DNA of 64,000 nt from Haemonchus contortus (GCA_000469685.2 LS997565.1:32520645-32584644), one strand, 5' to 3'. Numbered from the stretch's first letter, positions 49,968-61,401 are shown. A program made the numbers and translations. The notes: generated by a model from the sequence alone, not told the origin.

Positions 49968-52900
49968 GATGTGTATTTCGATGTATGTTTGACCGGGAAT
50001 TTATAACTTCTGTTCCTTTAGAGCGACCAAATACGGTAGTAGTACAGGATGGGAGCACTGATGGTTGGTATCAAGACCGGACTCAGTCCGCAGGGTGCGG
50101 GACGTGCGCAAGAACTGCTGATTTGGACCTGGGGCATTTAAATTCAGTACGAATACAGGTGGAAGGATTAGAACACTAGTGGTAGGTGGTGTAAGTTATT
50201 GATCTGGATCCCCACCCTTGCTTCGGATGTATTAGGGATGGAGAGAGCGGAGCGTGCGTGAAATGAGCGTAGTCTGAGTAAACACCTGCGGTCATGTCGG
50301 AAAAAGTGGGATAATAACAACCATATAACTTGAGCAGAACTCCACTAATGGCGGACGCGCCCAGTGTGTCGGTGGATGTGTATGTGTTCGTCGGAAACTG
50401 ATAACACCGGGTGTGGTGCAGTTTAATCGAAATTGTGCTACGCGGTGAGGTAGACGCCGTGCACGAAGGAATGAAATAGAATACAGCGGCAAGTAATAAA
50501 TGCATGAACACACGAAATAATAGTAGAATCATGCCAAAAGTAATAATTGCATATCGATTGAGCTGTATGAAGAACACTGGAACTGTAATAACGAGGCAAA
50601 TGCTGCATGACTGCCGCGTTCAGCGAACGGAACCGATCCAACCGCCCGTTTCCCAATAACTCCTGTTCCGTCGAACCAGAGCGTTAACATTTGAAAAAAA
50701 GCAGGCGCCGGGTCAGCCTCTACATGAAAGGGGGGACACTGCCAAGTCATTGGTTATAGGTACCAGTCGGATCTCCAAACTTCAGCCTGCCGATCCGACT
50801 GGTACATCAGTGACTTAGCAATGTAACTGTAAGTTTTTGGTGGGGAACACTGAGAAAGGAATCACTGAGTATCTTTGCTTTGTCGTTCTACATTAATTTT
50901 CACCACCTGTGCTGTTGGGAAACAGACTTCTGCGTTATTTATCGGTACTCGTTTTTGAATCGTTTTCCGCTCATATACTAGCTATTTAGGAACGAATTCT
51001 ATCAGAAATGTTTCGATCCAGAGTGTCGCGGTGTCTCGTCAAACTTGTTTCCTCTTCCATCATTTATCGCAAGCTCTTTGCACAAGAAGGATGACAAAAG
51101 TAGGAGCATTTCATCCTCAACATCAATTTTTTGAAGAGCTTCTTCTTGATGTGACCATCCACAACGAAATTGCTTTGTGCTGCTCACTTCGCCCTTTAAC
51201 TCACGTTCTTGAAAAAAGTCTGGAGTAGAATAATAGTACGTGCACGCAATTTTACAGTGTTTAGCCTCGAACGGTACCACTCTTATGCGGCTACAAATAT
51301 TCAAATGATCATGTTTATCCCCTAATGATATTCCAAGAGTAATTATGTGATGAAAACGGTACAGTCGTGACCGACAAACCCCGTAGAACAGGCAAACGAG
51401 GTACTAGCAAGACGTGAATCCGTGATATCATGTGCAGGAATCCAGTCCTTAATTCTCAATGGCCAATCAAAGAGAAAAACACTTAGAAAAAGAAAGAATG
51501 TGATGCATGCAACGTCATTCTATTCCGTCTTCACAGACGACACATATGGGAAAAACAACGTGGATAATTCTTTTGATAGTTCTATTGGTGAAGCTTCTTA
51601 CCCGGACTAAAAGTCTGCTAGTTGCGTCATACCACACTGTTGGTGGGGTGCTCTTACAGAATGATGGGAGTGCACTGCAGACATATGTATCTAAATTGAT
51701 CATTTTAGTCAGATTTTGCAGCTTAAAACATCGGTGACATCAAGTTTTAAGTTTTATTAGAATTTTTTAGTTTTTTTCACCTTGGTAACCTCTTCCTTGA
51801 GACTGGGATTCCCAAGCTGAGAGCAGTAGTCTGGATGAGGTATAAACGTAGACATTACATAAACGACATTATATTATAAAGACAGTGGCGAAAGCTTTTT
51901 TGTCACCCTATAAATGTTGGCTGTGAACTTCAAATCAGACTGTAGTAATATACCTAGATCTTTTACACATGTGCAGTTACCCAAAATAATGCCATTTATT
52001 TTAAGCTCTTTATGTACTGCATCACCTAGATGAAGCGCTTTGCATTTGTTGATATTTATTATTTAATATCCCCATGCAGCAGCCCAATCCACCAGTCTCG
52101 TAACAGAAAGCTTTAATGCCGCTTGCACTTCCTTTTTTATTAGAGCCATCGTAGGCGGCGTAGATTTTTATGTCATCCGCATGTTTCTGGACTTTTACCT
52201 CAAATGATGATTATTATTAGTGGATAGTCCGGGTTGCTCCAGTTGATGCTTCTTGCTTAGGATGTGGGATTATGGGGAAAATTGTTCCGGGGCAGGAGAT
52301 GAGGGGCATTCCTGCATTTGGGATGGGTCTTTGTTAATGTATGACTTCTTCCGATAGTTGAACTTGTCACTTTTTCCAAGTGTTGGCCAGAAAAACGCCA
52401 AATGAAACATTCATGGGATGAATCTGAACCGATCTTGCCTGTTCAGTAAAAATACCGCGTGGCTGAAAACTTATAATAGCGAACGGTGATTAATCCATGA
52501 GAATCCAGTTATTGTGACTATTAGTACCCTTGGCATTGAGCATGACATAAGCTTATAGACGTGCTCTTCATCCCATTATCTTATTCCATATCTACCTCAA
52601 TATTGTGCGAACCAAAACGGAAAATGTCGGGATTTTGAAACCGCGAGGCAAACGAATAGGCACATAATTACATAGGCAGAGACACATATTTACTGGTCAC
52701 TGCTGGGCTTTTTCAATATCTTTCCTTATGTGCACGTGTTTACCGCGTGTAATAAACATACATTGTACATACATACTGCGCTATGATCAACAAGTCGCTG
52801 TCGTGATTGTTGCCCATCGTAGCCTATGAACTTAAGGTTCTAGAATGCAATGTTATTTTGGGAAAAGTTTCGGAAAAATGGAAGCAAATGATCTTTTTGT

Positions 52901-53199
52901 CATTCGAAGTTGTGAAGGCCCATTGCATGATTTTCTTTTTTTAACCATTTTGAATCATTGGGTTCTGTGATCACATTGGGATTAATGATTAACTATTGAT
53001 TGTTGTGATTAAGCCCGTTAAAAAGAGTAAATGTTTGTGATTAATCCCGTTAAAAAGAGTAGTGTTTGCAGGTACGACTTTGGAAGCAGATAAAAGTGTG
53101 ATACCGTTCGAAGAAGACGACGTGGAATCGTTTTTCGACGAGAGCTATACGGAATTGAACGAGTTCTTCTCTCAATGGGACAACATTTTTGAACAGTGA
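35880..53199 (+). CDS. PRIMPOL: PrimPol (primase-polymerase, CCDC111 family), 12-13 exons
   Basis: Exons: 35880-36044 (tentative first), 38071-38221, 38366-38529, 38979-39056, 40941-41030, 41128-41214, 41267-41384, 46409-46537, 46606-46772, 49642-49721, 50990-51099, optional 51537-51587, and 53072-53199 (stop). Phases agree throughout, giving 488 residues (505 with the optional exon) against 560 in human. Motif I is CRLYFDLEY (D146, E148), motif II is KFSAH (S200, H202) and motif III is FDSAVYSKNRNFRL (D251). The zinc motif is C390, H397, C417, C422 with the same spacing as the family. The C-terminus is acidic and aromatic (EEDDVESFFDESYTELNEFF). PrimPol reprimes stalled forks in nucleus and mitochondria. 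Introns 7 and 9 are swollen by a mariner and an RTE LINE. All catalytic and zinc ligands are present, so the protein is probably active. The core from 38071 is very firm; the 5' exon is inferred. Confidence 0.92.
37439..37711 (-). mobile_element. tRNA-derived SINE, full length, decayed
   Basis: On the minus strand the head GGAGGCGGTGTAGTGGCAAG and the tail ending in AGACTTTATCCTTCAGACTT are both present. It lies between the long first PrimPol exon and exon 2. Confidence 0.65.
37962..37993 (+). promoter_or_regulatory. Alternative PrimPol 5' end: acceptor directly before an ATG
   Basis: TCTTTCAG runs straight into an ATG at 37970. Eight codons later a GTACTG donor at 37994 would join exon 2 (38071) in phase. 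A short trans-spliced isoform of about 441 residues would begin here. It competes with the longer first exon at 35880. Confidence 0.35.
38775..38911 (-). mobile_element. tRNA-derived SINE fragment in PrimPol intron 3
   Basis: The reverse complement has GGTGGGGTAGTGGTGAGTGG and a GGTCGGTTAATTCG block. Both A-box and body parts are recognisable. Confidence 0.6.
39057..40769. other. Most of PrimPol intron 4, no element recognised
   Basis: This is the bulk of the 1884-bp intron 39057-40940. Apart from the repeat end near 40770-40862, nothing identifiable was seen. Confidence 0.5.
40770..40862 (-). repeat. Terminal piece of the GC-box/microsatellite repeat family
   Basis: TTCTAGGTCCGAGGGAGCGG, then a CAAACACCC tract and TTATATATAGTA, resemble the end of the repeat at 25970-26110 and the inverse of the start of copy A near 11640. 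Confidence 0.4.
41485..41685 (+). repeat. Second tRNA-like repeat family, plus copy, PrimPol intron 7
   Basis: ATGGAGCAGTAGTACGACTG and GGAGGTTCGAGCC resemble A and B boxes. The upstream block GGTATCTCAAATCCGCTCTC is shared, inverted, with 45468-45655. Confidence 0.5.
42346..43601 (+). mobile_element. mariner-family transposon, degraded, in PrimPol intron 7
   Basis: The ends match as inverted repeats (GGCTGCCTTTTATATTTTGA on the left, and its near inverse around 43572-43597) and are flanked by TA at 42344 and 43602. The 1256-bp length is normal for mariner. The insertion lies in the same orientation as PrimPol, inside its 5-kb seventh intron. Confidence 0.85.
42600..43553 (+). pseudogene. 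Broken mariner transposase
   Basis: Pieces typical of mariner transposases occur in different frames: CIYAYEPE followed by STVWVFQDEPNPTKAVRAPS near 42990-43080, CFFGK near 43100, GKTGHVATVPLGQ near 43107, NSEWYTTIRLP near 43160, a HRDNASSHT-like block near 43242, MRGQRFSTTEEAVDA near 43376 and WQKCFNKWF near 43460. Frame changes and stops separate them. The first D of the catalytic triad has changed in the copy (GGGSCIY in place of the usual GDESWIY), so it is dead. Confidence 0.82.
44858..45079 (+). other. Small Cys/His-rich open frame in PrimPol intron 7, unassigned
   Basis: The frame encodes CDEFFLHCSHCGKLFCLKHF, a zinc-knuckle-like C-x2-C-x4-C-x2-H core after an acidic segment. I do not recognise the family. 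It has no clear splice sites tying it to PrimPol and lies among transposon remnants, so it may be part of a further mobile element or an unrelated exon. Confidence 0.25.
45468..45655 (-). repeat. Second tRNA-like repeat family, inverted copy, PrimPol intron 7
   Basis: The reverse complement holds GATGGAGCAATTGGTACGAC, TCAGGATGGTCATGGAGGTT and GGGTATTTCAAATCCACTTT, matching 41485-41685. The two copies face each other across about 3.8 kb of the same intron. Confidence 0.5.
46224..46364. mobile_element. Short member of the foldback family, next to PrimPol exon 8
   Basis: The ends AACTGCTTTCATAGTTTGCC and GGCGGACTATGAAAGCAGCC match the 61402 element. The interior differs and includes GCGATCGCGCGCGC. 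It ends 44 bp before the exon 8 start at 46409. Confidence 0.7.
46880..49265 (-). mobile_element. RTE-type LINE, dead copy, in PrimPol intron 9
   Basis: Read on the minus strand, an endonuclease-like part (about 49260-48880) has FNARLGEAQEEEF followed by TTNAELDHI. A reverse-transcriptase part has YRPISLLSVINKLFTK and EQAGF (48172-47948), then a GVRQG-like block near 47690. A C-terminal part ends near 46900 with RRTVEWAP and KGRPAAGG. Many frameshifts and stops interrupt it. It is antisense to PrimPol and fills most of the 2.9-kb intron 46773-49641. Confidence 0.75.
49937..49967 (+). repeat. (GT)n microsatellite
   Basis: An uninterrupted GT tract of about 15 units in PrimPol intron 10. Confidence 0.9.
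51745..52210 (-). mobile_element. LINE fragment (jockey/CR1-like reverse transcriptase 3' part)
   Basis: On the minus strand a HADDIKIYAAYDGS block (the FADD/YADD polymerase motif region) is followed by CTCVKDLGI-like, SDLKFTANI, KAFATVFIIYN and PHPDYCSQL blocks, in the order seen in non-LTR retrotransposons. It is 5'-truncated, carries frameshifts and lies in the last PrimPol intron. Confidence 0.65.
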
Positions 53200-54819
53200 A
53201 TCTGAATGCCAGGGCTGTTCATCATGTATTCGAGCCCGTCTGTAGGGGATTGCTGCCCATCAGTCAAGAGATACCCCTGGTATACCTCTTTTCCTATTCA
53301 CACCGTTGCTTTCAAACGTAATATCGTTATTCTTGAACAGTTTAATGATTGTATTTCTTGGGAAAACTCGAAAATTTTGATGTTTCGCCTCACCGCAGCC
53401 TTTGTCAGATGCTTTGCTATGTATTTGGTCGTTCTTGTCTCCTTTGCCAACGTGTCTCACAAATTTCTATTCCTACTCTTTTCCTACCACTTTGGCGACG
53501 AAAACTGACCAGAACTTTGTCAAATCATCCGTAACGGCTGAGTTCGCTTCACAAGTTCTGCAAGTCCAGGTGCTGAGCAGAATAAATGAAGTATATCAAT
53601 TCGAGAGCGTTTACTATCAAGGTCAGATACTCTTAATACAAAATTGGGATAAGGAGTTGAATTTCAATGGTGATGTCTAGAGATCATTCAAGGATTTCAA
53701 AATTAGGATTTAGTGTCTTCAATTCTGAACTGGTTGTATTAATTACCAAAATTGCTTAGACTGACCAGTAGGACGTAATTTTGTATAGTATCCGCTGCAA
53801 TTGTTTCCGAATTCGCGAAAAGGAAATCCGCTTTTTTTGTTCCAAGTTGGTTCGAAACGGTGTGGGTGAAGTTAGATACACCGCTACGTTGAGCTCTTCA
53901 AGCTCTACGAGTTAATACTTAGAACCCTGCTAAAGCCTCGATCTGGAAAAGATTGATTTTGAGGCACGGTCTCGAGCTTGGAGGGCCATTCCATTCTGTC
54001 TAAGCAGATATTCGCGGAATCGTTGAATGATTTCAGGTCAGCGCTCTGCAGAAATGTCGTTTATGATCCAACATAAGCGCTTATTCGGTAGTGTAGCCCT
54101 CAATATTTGTTAACATGGGTTACTAGGTTGCAATGCATACCGTTCCTTTTTCCTGATCAGATGTTAACGAAACGAAAAACACCCAGACAGAAATGCTATG
54201 TTTTCTTCCTGGCCAAACTTCCTTATTACGTGGCCATCCAAAACATTCAACATGAAGCAGTGAAGAACATAAGGTTGGAAAGGGGAGTCAAGCAAAGCTC
54301 TAAATAAGGCATATCCAGATGACAGCTAGCCTTCGCACACTACAGCGTGCGTCACAACAAAGGACGCTCCAACAAAGATGAATTTTTCATCTGAGCTTCA
54401 CGCCTCTAGAATCTGGTCAGAGGCTGTGGTGGGTTATGAATTGATCATGCATAAAATCCGAAAAACGCAACGCTCATCGCGGAATAGTTGCCTCTATTGG
54501 TTGAACCATTACTAACCTTTGGTCGTTTTCTCGGTGTCTGGGCTTTCTGAAGCAAAATTATGAAGTTTTTCTCATAGCACAGCCCATTCTGGAGCATGTT
54601 GCGCACTCTGTGAGCGAGGCACCTGACTTCACATATGCTTTGTTGATCTTGCCTCAAGCCTCACCCATACCAAACTTTATCCGAACTCTATAAGTCAGAT
54701 AAACACATTAGCAAAAACTAATTCTCTACACATAGTATGAAATGATGACGATTCCATAGGTACTGGATACTAATGATGATGGATTTTATGATTCATGACG
54801 ATTTTGTGACGTTACCAAC
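53200..54819. other. PrimPol 3' flank, no further gene recognised
   Basis: It contains the candidate AATAAA at 53581. The remaining open frames are short and show no known motif. Confidence 0.45.
53581..53586 (+). terminator. Candidate PrimPol poly(A) signal AATAAA
   Basis: An AATAAA lies 382 nt after the PrimPol stop codon on the sense strand. It is the nearest canonical signal I found after the stop. Confidence 0.3.
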
Positions 54820-55640
54820 GCCTTTGAACCGATTTATAAATTTTTGATACGTCTACACTGGAGATACGACTGTATCCTTTCTATAACCTCTATCAACTTT
54901 TCCTGCGTTCCAAAACGTGAATAGAGTTAGAGGCTCCTTACCTCAGCCTGCCCACCTCAGCCAATCCTCGCTCGCTCTGGGTATTTCACCACATTTCTTC
55001 TATAGCCTCCAACAACTTTTTCCCTGCCCTTTGGATGGTTTTTGTCTGAGTTATGAATTTTTGATTCTAGCACGCCCACCTCAGTGTAGGCCCCGTTCGC
55101 AATGAGTATTCACGCACATTCCTTCGATGATCTTAACCTTTTTTCCCGATTGCCAGAACGTTTTGAGCACGAAGTTTATTCAAATGTCTTACATTTGAAT
55201 GCGCTCCCCGCTCATTACAGGCGGAGCTTCGCAACGTTTTCAGATGTTGAACTTATATTAGAACTTGCCCACCCTTTTTTCTTTTTACATCGAGCTTTCG
55301 TAGAATTGTGTGATGAACTTATATAGGAAGTATTACCCACTTGAGGACGCTCCGCACATCGCGGATAGGTGTCCCTCACTCCATTCGTTGGCCTATCCTT
55401 CTCCTTTGCTCATTTTTCCTGGAGTGTGAGTTTTTATAAATCCAAATAAAAAGTTCTGTCTCTGGCACCACCCACTCGAGTGCATGTCCCCTCTAACGTG
55501 GGCAGAGCTTCGCCCACCTCAGAGTCTCTTTTACTTGCCCCTACGCTCAACCCATTTCAAGCTTGACCCTACCTCTCCAGGTGCTTCTTCAAGTAATATC
55601 GAATTTCGTGGCAGACAAACAAGCAAACAGACAGAATGCG
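54820..55640 (-). repeat. GC-box dispersed repeat, copy C
   Basis: The reverse complement starts with a CTGTCTGTTTGCTTGTTTGT tract and ACGAAATTCGATATTACTTG, then shows GTGGGCG blocks and AAAAATTCATAACTC units, in the same order as copy A. It is more decayed than A or B. Confidence 0.6.
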
Positions 55641-58600
55641 ATGGGTGTAGTCGTTCGAGGATCATCGCACAGCATGTGTTCTGGGGAGTTGAAGAGAACA
55701 CATTGCCGATATGAAACTTGGTTCGGCAAGGAGATGAAGTGTTCACTCCACCTATGTGTATCGCGTACTGATGTTGAGGACCACATTTCAGAAGAATTCT
55801 TATGTCGGATTATGTCGGCTGCGAAACTCTTCCAGAGTATTTACTGTAGTCCGCAATCCTTTACCGGTTACATGGCTATCTTCTAAAACTAGAACGAATC
55901 AATCCCCTGATTTGAGAGAAAGTTTGGGATCAACCCTTTTTATAATGAACCCCTTTTTATGAATGCTGAGTACTTTTTCGAAGAGAATGGAAAGCATGAA
56001 TTCAGGAGTTCGTTCGACTTAGAGAGACTTCATTCTAAACCCCTTTATGAAAAATAACGAAACGCGAATTTACATTTTACGTGAGAATTCAAGGTTTCTT
56101 GCTGCATGTAGTACACTTCGGGACACGTTCAGACCATGGGAAACAAGGCGGAAGAGTAGGTTAAGCCTCACGTTATAAGTAAAGAGATGAAAAGTGTTTA
56201 CTAGAATCACTACTCCAGTTCTTCGTAAAAATCATTTACACAAGAGAGGGATACACTTGCGTATTACGTAGATGATAAACTTTTGACAATTACCAAGAAA
56301 TGCCTGTGTAATCTTCTCGAGATGAGCGAAGGAACGTAAGTGAAGTAGTCTACGCGAGTTACAATCAGGGTCAAGCTTGTCATGTAGTTTCACGTCCAGA
56401 GGTCGTTTGGGTCGTTTAGGAGAAGTGGCCGCGTCAGATGAATACATTTCCCATTGCAAACTAGGGAGAATGTTAAACTCTATTCGTGCTTTCAGGGGTG
56501 TTCAAAGGTGTATTCTGGAGCAGAGTTTACCAGGAGAGGTGCAGTCGTTACAGCAGCCTGAAATCGAAATCCTTGACATCCTTCAGCTAGTTTCGATTGA
56601 AAAAACAATTTAAAGTAATGAATGAACCATTGAAACTCGATGCACATTCTCAAATGACTCAACGAGCTCCGACCTCTGTTGTGAACATGGTTAATCGCTT
56701 CTTCAGCAATGAATCACCGGGTCGTTTTGCATGTTTTCATTCAACCTTGGGGAACGCTATGATCTGGAATCATCTCTGGGACCAGTCTTTTGTTCTGTAA
56801 CTTCACTCGGCTGTTCGCTGTGTATACTATCAACTCGTACATGCTGTGCTATGTTGTTGGGTTCTAGAAAGTGTGTCAAAAATGTACATAAAGAAAGGCA
56901 ACTCAACTCTTTTCTACAATAAATATGTGCGATCGAGATTGAGGATATGCACGTATGAAGAAACTCGTCACGTCCCACTTCAACTGTTCCCTTTTTTCAT
57001 CTAGTTTTCGTGTGAGAGGCATCAGTGAAATGCCAGCCATAAGAAATCCCCGGCGCTGATGAGTTTCTGAAGAAGTTGGAATCAGAGGAGAACCAAGGTG
57101 AGCACTAAACTTGAGTTGGACAGGTCTGAGCTAAAGGTGTATGCCAGGAAGAAATCAGAAATGCACTTTAGTTGCTACACCTGTCGGTCCCGACTGCTGT
57201 GGAGGCAACTTTCTTCTGTTGACTTTTCCCGTATTCCAGTAATTCGCTGGGTAAGGGCAGTGTCATTGATGATAAGGAGCATTTTCTCAACTTATTGAGG
57301 TCAGGAAGCCAAGTAGGCCATACCAGCATCGAATCCACATCTCCGACCTTCATGGCATACAAGAAATGGGGGTCTTTCTCAGCTCAAATTAATTATGAGA
57401 TCGCCAGAGCATTCAGCGTAATGAAAGCGTCATTGCTGCAGCTGGGTAGTATTGCAGAGCCGACACTACTAGTAACTATCTCCCGTTCAAAGATAAAGAT
57501 GGCGCATTTGGAAGGGGTTTCCCTGGTCGCAATTTGACTCATTGAAATCCTTCCCCGGTATCCGTATGCTTCCAATTTATTCTTGGTCGTTTAATCGGCA
57601 TTGAACATCTCCGAAACTATAAAAACATCTCCAATTATTCAACTACAGGTCGCGAAAGCCATTCTTTAGTGGCTGGAAGTAGTTGCTGCAATCTTCGGCG
57701 AACTGATCGTTATGTTGATGGGATCGTCCAACTTTAATAGATGGCTCTGACCAATTTTGCCTACGCGATTGAAATCAATGAGTTCCCTACAAACTCGTCC
57801 ATATTCCTCATGAAAATGGATATCCTTGCACGTTTTTTGCTCTGTTTATGTACTGATCCGTCCAAAAAAGTGATACCGGGCCTCTCATGTTTTTTGAGAC
57901 TGATGTGAAGCCTGTGATTTACGCGAGGAGTGCAAAGCGTAGGAGCAACGAAGTGCCCATCGGGTTTGCCGGCCTTATAATCAATGGGAGCTGGCCCCGT
58001 CCCAACCGCGCTCGTCGTCGCTTCGGAGTTCCGCGTTCAATTAGCATTTTCTTCTGGATTTCCCGAATTTTCATTCAATTCAATATTCCTTCACAGTAGG
58101 GTTATGCCTTTGAATTCGGCCCATAATGGGATCCATGATAGAGCACTGGGCAAAGATATTCCTTCTACTCTCAGGCCTAGGTCGGCAGCGTCTTTCTCCC
58201 ATTGTGTTGAATTCTTATGAATTCAGTCTGAAGTGGGTAAACTTCACGGAACACCATGCAATCAATACTCACTTGAACCTTGCTGGAAGGTAGCCACGCG
58301 GTGGCTCGCCCTCCTGTAGGAGCAATCGTTCGCCAATGACTGGGATTAATCCTTTTTATACGCTCAAGGTATTTCCAATCCTAAGCGATGGTGAGCCTCT
58401 AGTCCTTTTCACAAAATCGCTATCATCCACATCATACCATTTGTCCATTTGTTAATTCTTCTTTCTATACTCCCATTCTGTCACCTACTTACCTCCCAAA
58501 CAGTTCCCAAGTAGACAGAATCAATTCCTTTTAAACCCACCCACGAGAAGTACTACTCCCGTTGATTCTAGTTGCCCATCATCCCTCCTACCTGCTTGTG

Positions 58601-60159
58601 GCCCGTGACGACCCTTTGTCGCAGCTGTCAGTTGTGTGCGGCGGCTACCATTCCTTTTTCACGTTTAAAAAGCAGATCGATATCCTCGTTCCACTAGAGA
58701 GATATCTCATATGTCCTGTGCGAGACATTTACATTCCCATTCGTACCATTCTCGGATTCTCCAGTGGTTTCCTACGCACTTGTCGTTTGATAGCTCTAAT
58801 TTTATCACTGTTTTCAGCTTTACATTTCTTTAGGAATCTTTCGCAATTGGAATCGGGCATACTAACGGCAAGATGTAAGTGATGCGATAGATTGTGTACT
58901 TGTGCCTTGCCTTTCTTGTGCGCTCATGTGATCGTGAATGGTGCAAATCACACCCACACAAGAATACTTTCGTGCATAATGGGCGCCTTCTGTGAAATCG
59001 ATGATGTGTTACGACTGAACGGAGGATGCCCTCTGATTCCCCCTTATTTGAGCATGATGTACCTTTATTGTCTTCTAAGAACGTTTCCTACCACGCACTG
59101 TTCCTCCCTTTGCAATAATTTCAAAAGGTCTTTATCGGCTTTCTGTGTTGGCTTGGCCCTGAATAAGATAAGCCTGCCAAAAGCCAGGCTTCACACTCTT
59201 TGTTACCTCCCCGACATAAATAGAGTTCGTTTCGTTTTTTTTTAATCTTCAGGTAAAACATTTCCGATAATCAAATTAAATCGACACCATTTTTGAGGTT
59301 AAAAAAACGCTCACCTTATCTTATCGTTGATGGTCGGTGAGTTAAAGGCAAATAGCGTGGTCGGATTGGATAAAAACCATCCTACCCCCTCCCCTTTGAA
59401 ATCTTTCGTGTGTTTTCAGCTTGAACTACCAAAACTATGTCGAAAAAGGGAATTGTCTGCCATTCATTGTGATCGTGGGGATAGAAGATAAGGTGATTCA
59501 GCCGAGGGATGTGCCTCCACATTCGTTTCAGAATCAGTTTCATGCCGTATGGAAAGTGGCCCATTTAATGACTTGCGGTGGATATTGATGCGAGATTCGA
59601 CCCCGTGACCATGCGTGTGAAGAAGTGCGCCATTTGCCACTACACCACCTTTACCGTCACTGCGACACCAGTGCTTTCTAAAGCTAGGTAAAGCCCAACT
59701 TTTTTGAATCAGAACACGATAGAGTGACTTTTCGGAGGCCTACTCGGCTGAGGAGAGCTTTTAACAAAGGACTCTGTGAGTGAGGGAGCTCTACCTTTAG
59801 TAAGATCAACATGTGTTTTCCTCCAAACGGCCTGATTTCTAAAGGACTGGAACGTGTAAGGCCCTTTGAAAAGCGGATTTTTGCTGACTTTGAAGAGCGT
59901 TCCTGAAGAAATAGAAATGAGAATATTAATGGTGTTCTGATTTCTATTCAATATTCCGAGAAATTCCGAGAAATCGTACATTTTACGATACAGTGAAAAC
60001 AGGATGCAGGCGGCAAATGTCAGAGTACAGGTCTTAACTGTTGGGAAAAGAATTAAAATCATTGCGCATTCATTTCGCGCATTCATTTCTTTTTATTTCT
60101 TTCCTTTTCGCCCACGATCTAATAAAATTTATATTATTTTCCGTAAACAACCAAATTGT
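55641..60159. other. No gene recognised
   Basis: Short frames on both strands. One minus-strand frame near 56294-56488 looks protein-like and is reported as a finding. A SINE head lies at 59581-59651. Confidence 0.4.
59581..59651 (-). repeat. tRNA-derived SINE head fragment
   Basis: The reverse complement reads GGTGGTGTAGTGGCAAATGG, then a B-box-like GGGTCGAATC. Only the tRNA-like part remains. Confidence 0.55.
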
Positions 60160-60593
60160 TCAAAAGCGCAGTTAACGATGAAAATAGTTACCGAGATTTC
60201 TCCCTGGGATAAACCTATGTCCCCGAGGATAATGCAAGGGACGAAAAACAGCCTACGTAGGGCCCAAAACCGGCTTAGCTGACCTGGAGACTCAAAACGG
60301 ACGAGTTCCTGGGCGTTGGGAGGTTGCAGAGGCACCGAGACGCCCACGTTGCACGCAGACAGCTTTCTGTAGCTAAGTGTAGCTGTATGGCACACATATT
60401 CGGACAGCTCGTCCAACTATCCCTGCCAGGCAACTTATGTCGCCACAACTTTTACTACTTTGTTGTAGCTTTAAACTTCTGCGAAAAGGCCAGATTTCCC
60501 CTTTCTTCGCCACTTCTGTACTATTGTAGACTAACACTTCTATTATTCACCTGAATTTAGGTAACCCGAGATGGTTGTGGACTTCCCCTTCAA
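60160..60593. mobile_element. MITE family copy, eroded ends
   Basis: It opens with TCAAAAGCGCAGTTAACGAT and closes near a GTTGTGGACTTCCCCTTCAA remnant. Internal blocks match the copies at 9436 and 19572. No coding capacity was seen. Confidence 0.6.
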
Positions 60594-61401
60594 ATCGTTT
60601 AATTGGTGCTTAAAACATTGATTGTAATAGGTTGATGCATAATTATTGCGGATTTTTTCGTGGCTTCTCTTCTCTCAATACACAAAATTGAATTCGAGAT
60701 TTCCTAGAAATAAGTTGGAAGGTGGCACAGTCATGAAGTGATCTCAACGAACTTCTCGGCGATGGGACAATCAGCCAAGGCCGAATAAGGGATGTGATCT
60801 GCTTCTACTTTTGCCCCATCCATCAACAGAAACTCCTATGGATTATCAAGTCGAACTTCGTTGAAAAATATGCTAACGAACAAAATTTTCATCGAAGTCG
60901 ATGGCTAGATGGCCAACGTCAAGGCGTGGATCGCCTCCAAGAATCAAAACTTCTTCGCCTGTGGAATTCGACAGCCTAGCAAATGAGAAGCAATGCTCGG
61001 CGTAAGTGGTGTATATGTTTCCGAGTAACTATTTGAACATGTCTTTGCTAGAAATTTCTATCGTTTCTTCAAGTAAAATTTGCTGAGAAAAATCCGCAAA
61101 AGTTATGCATCAACTCAATAGCTCTTAAGTGTTCATTCTATCCCAATACCTCCTTATTCCCATTAGCGACTGTTAGCAAACGCCCCTTGTGATCAGAATA
61201 GAGTGGGCACATTCATGTTAGGCGCGGGTACCCGCACTCGGGTGCGGGTATTAGTCGTGTCTGGAAGTGCTCATACAGGAAGTGATCAGCTTCCAACTGC
61301 TACGCTGATGAATAGTTTTTAAAAGCATCGTTCTGGTAGTATTATAAAAGGACTTTCTCAGAAATTATTCCTGCACCATGTGAGCCTCTCAGATCACTGA
61401 A
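60594..61401. other. No gene recognised
   Basis: Nothing identifiable except a small GGGTACCCGCAC/GGGTGCGGGTA repeat near 61225-61250. Confidence 0.4.

Noticed and set aside
57168..57575. Minus-strand frames with a PTWLPDLNK segment
   Set aside because: Slightly reminiscent of transposase PDLN blocks, but there is no surrounding match and no inverted ends.
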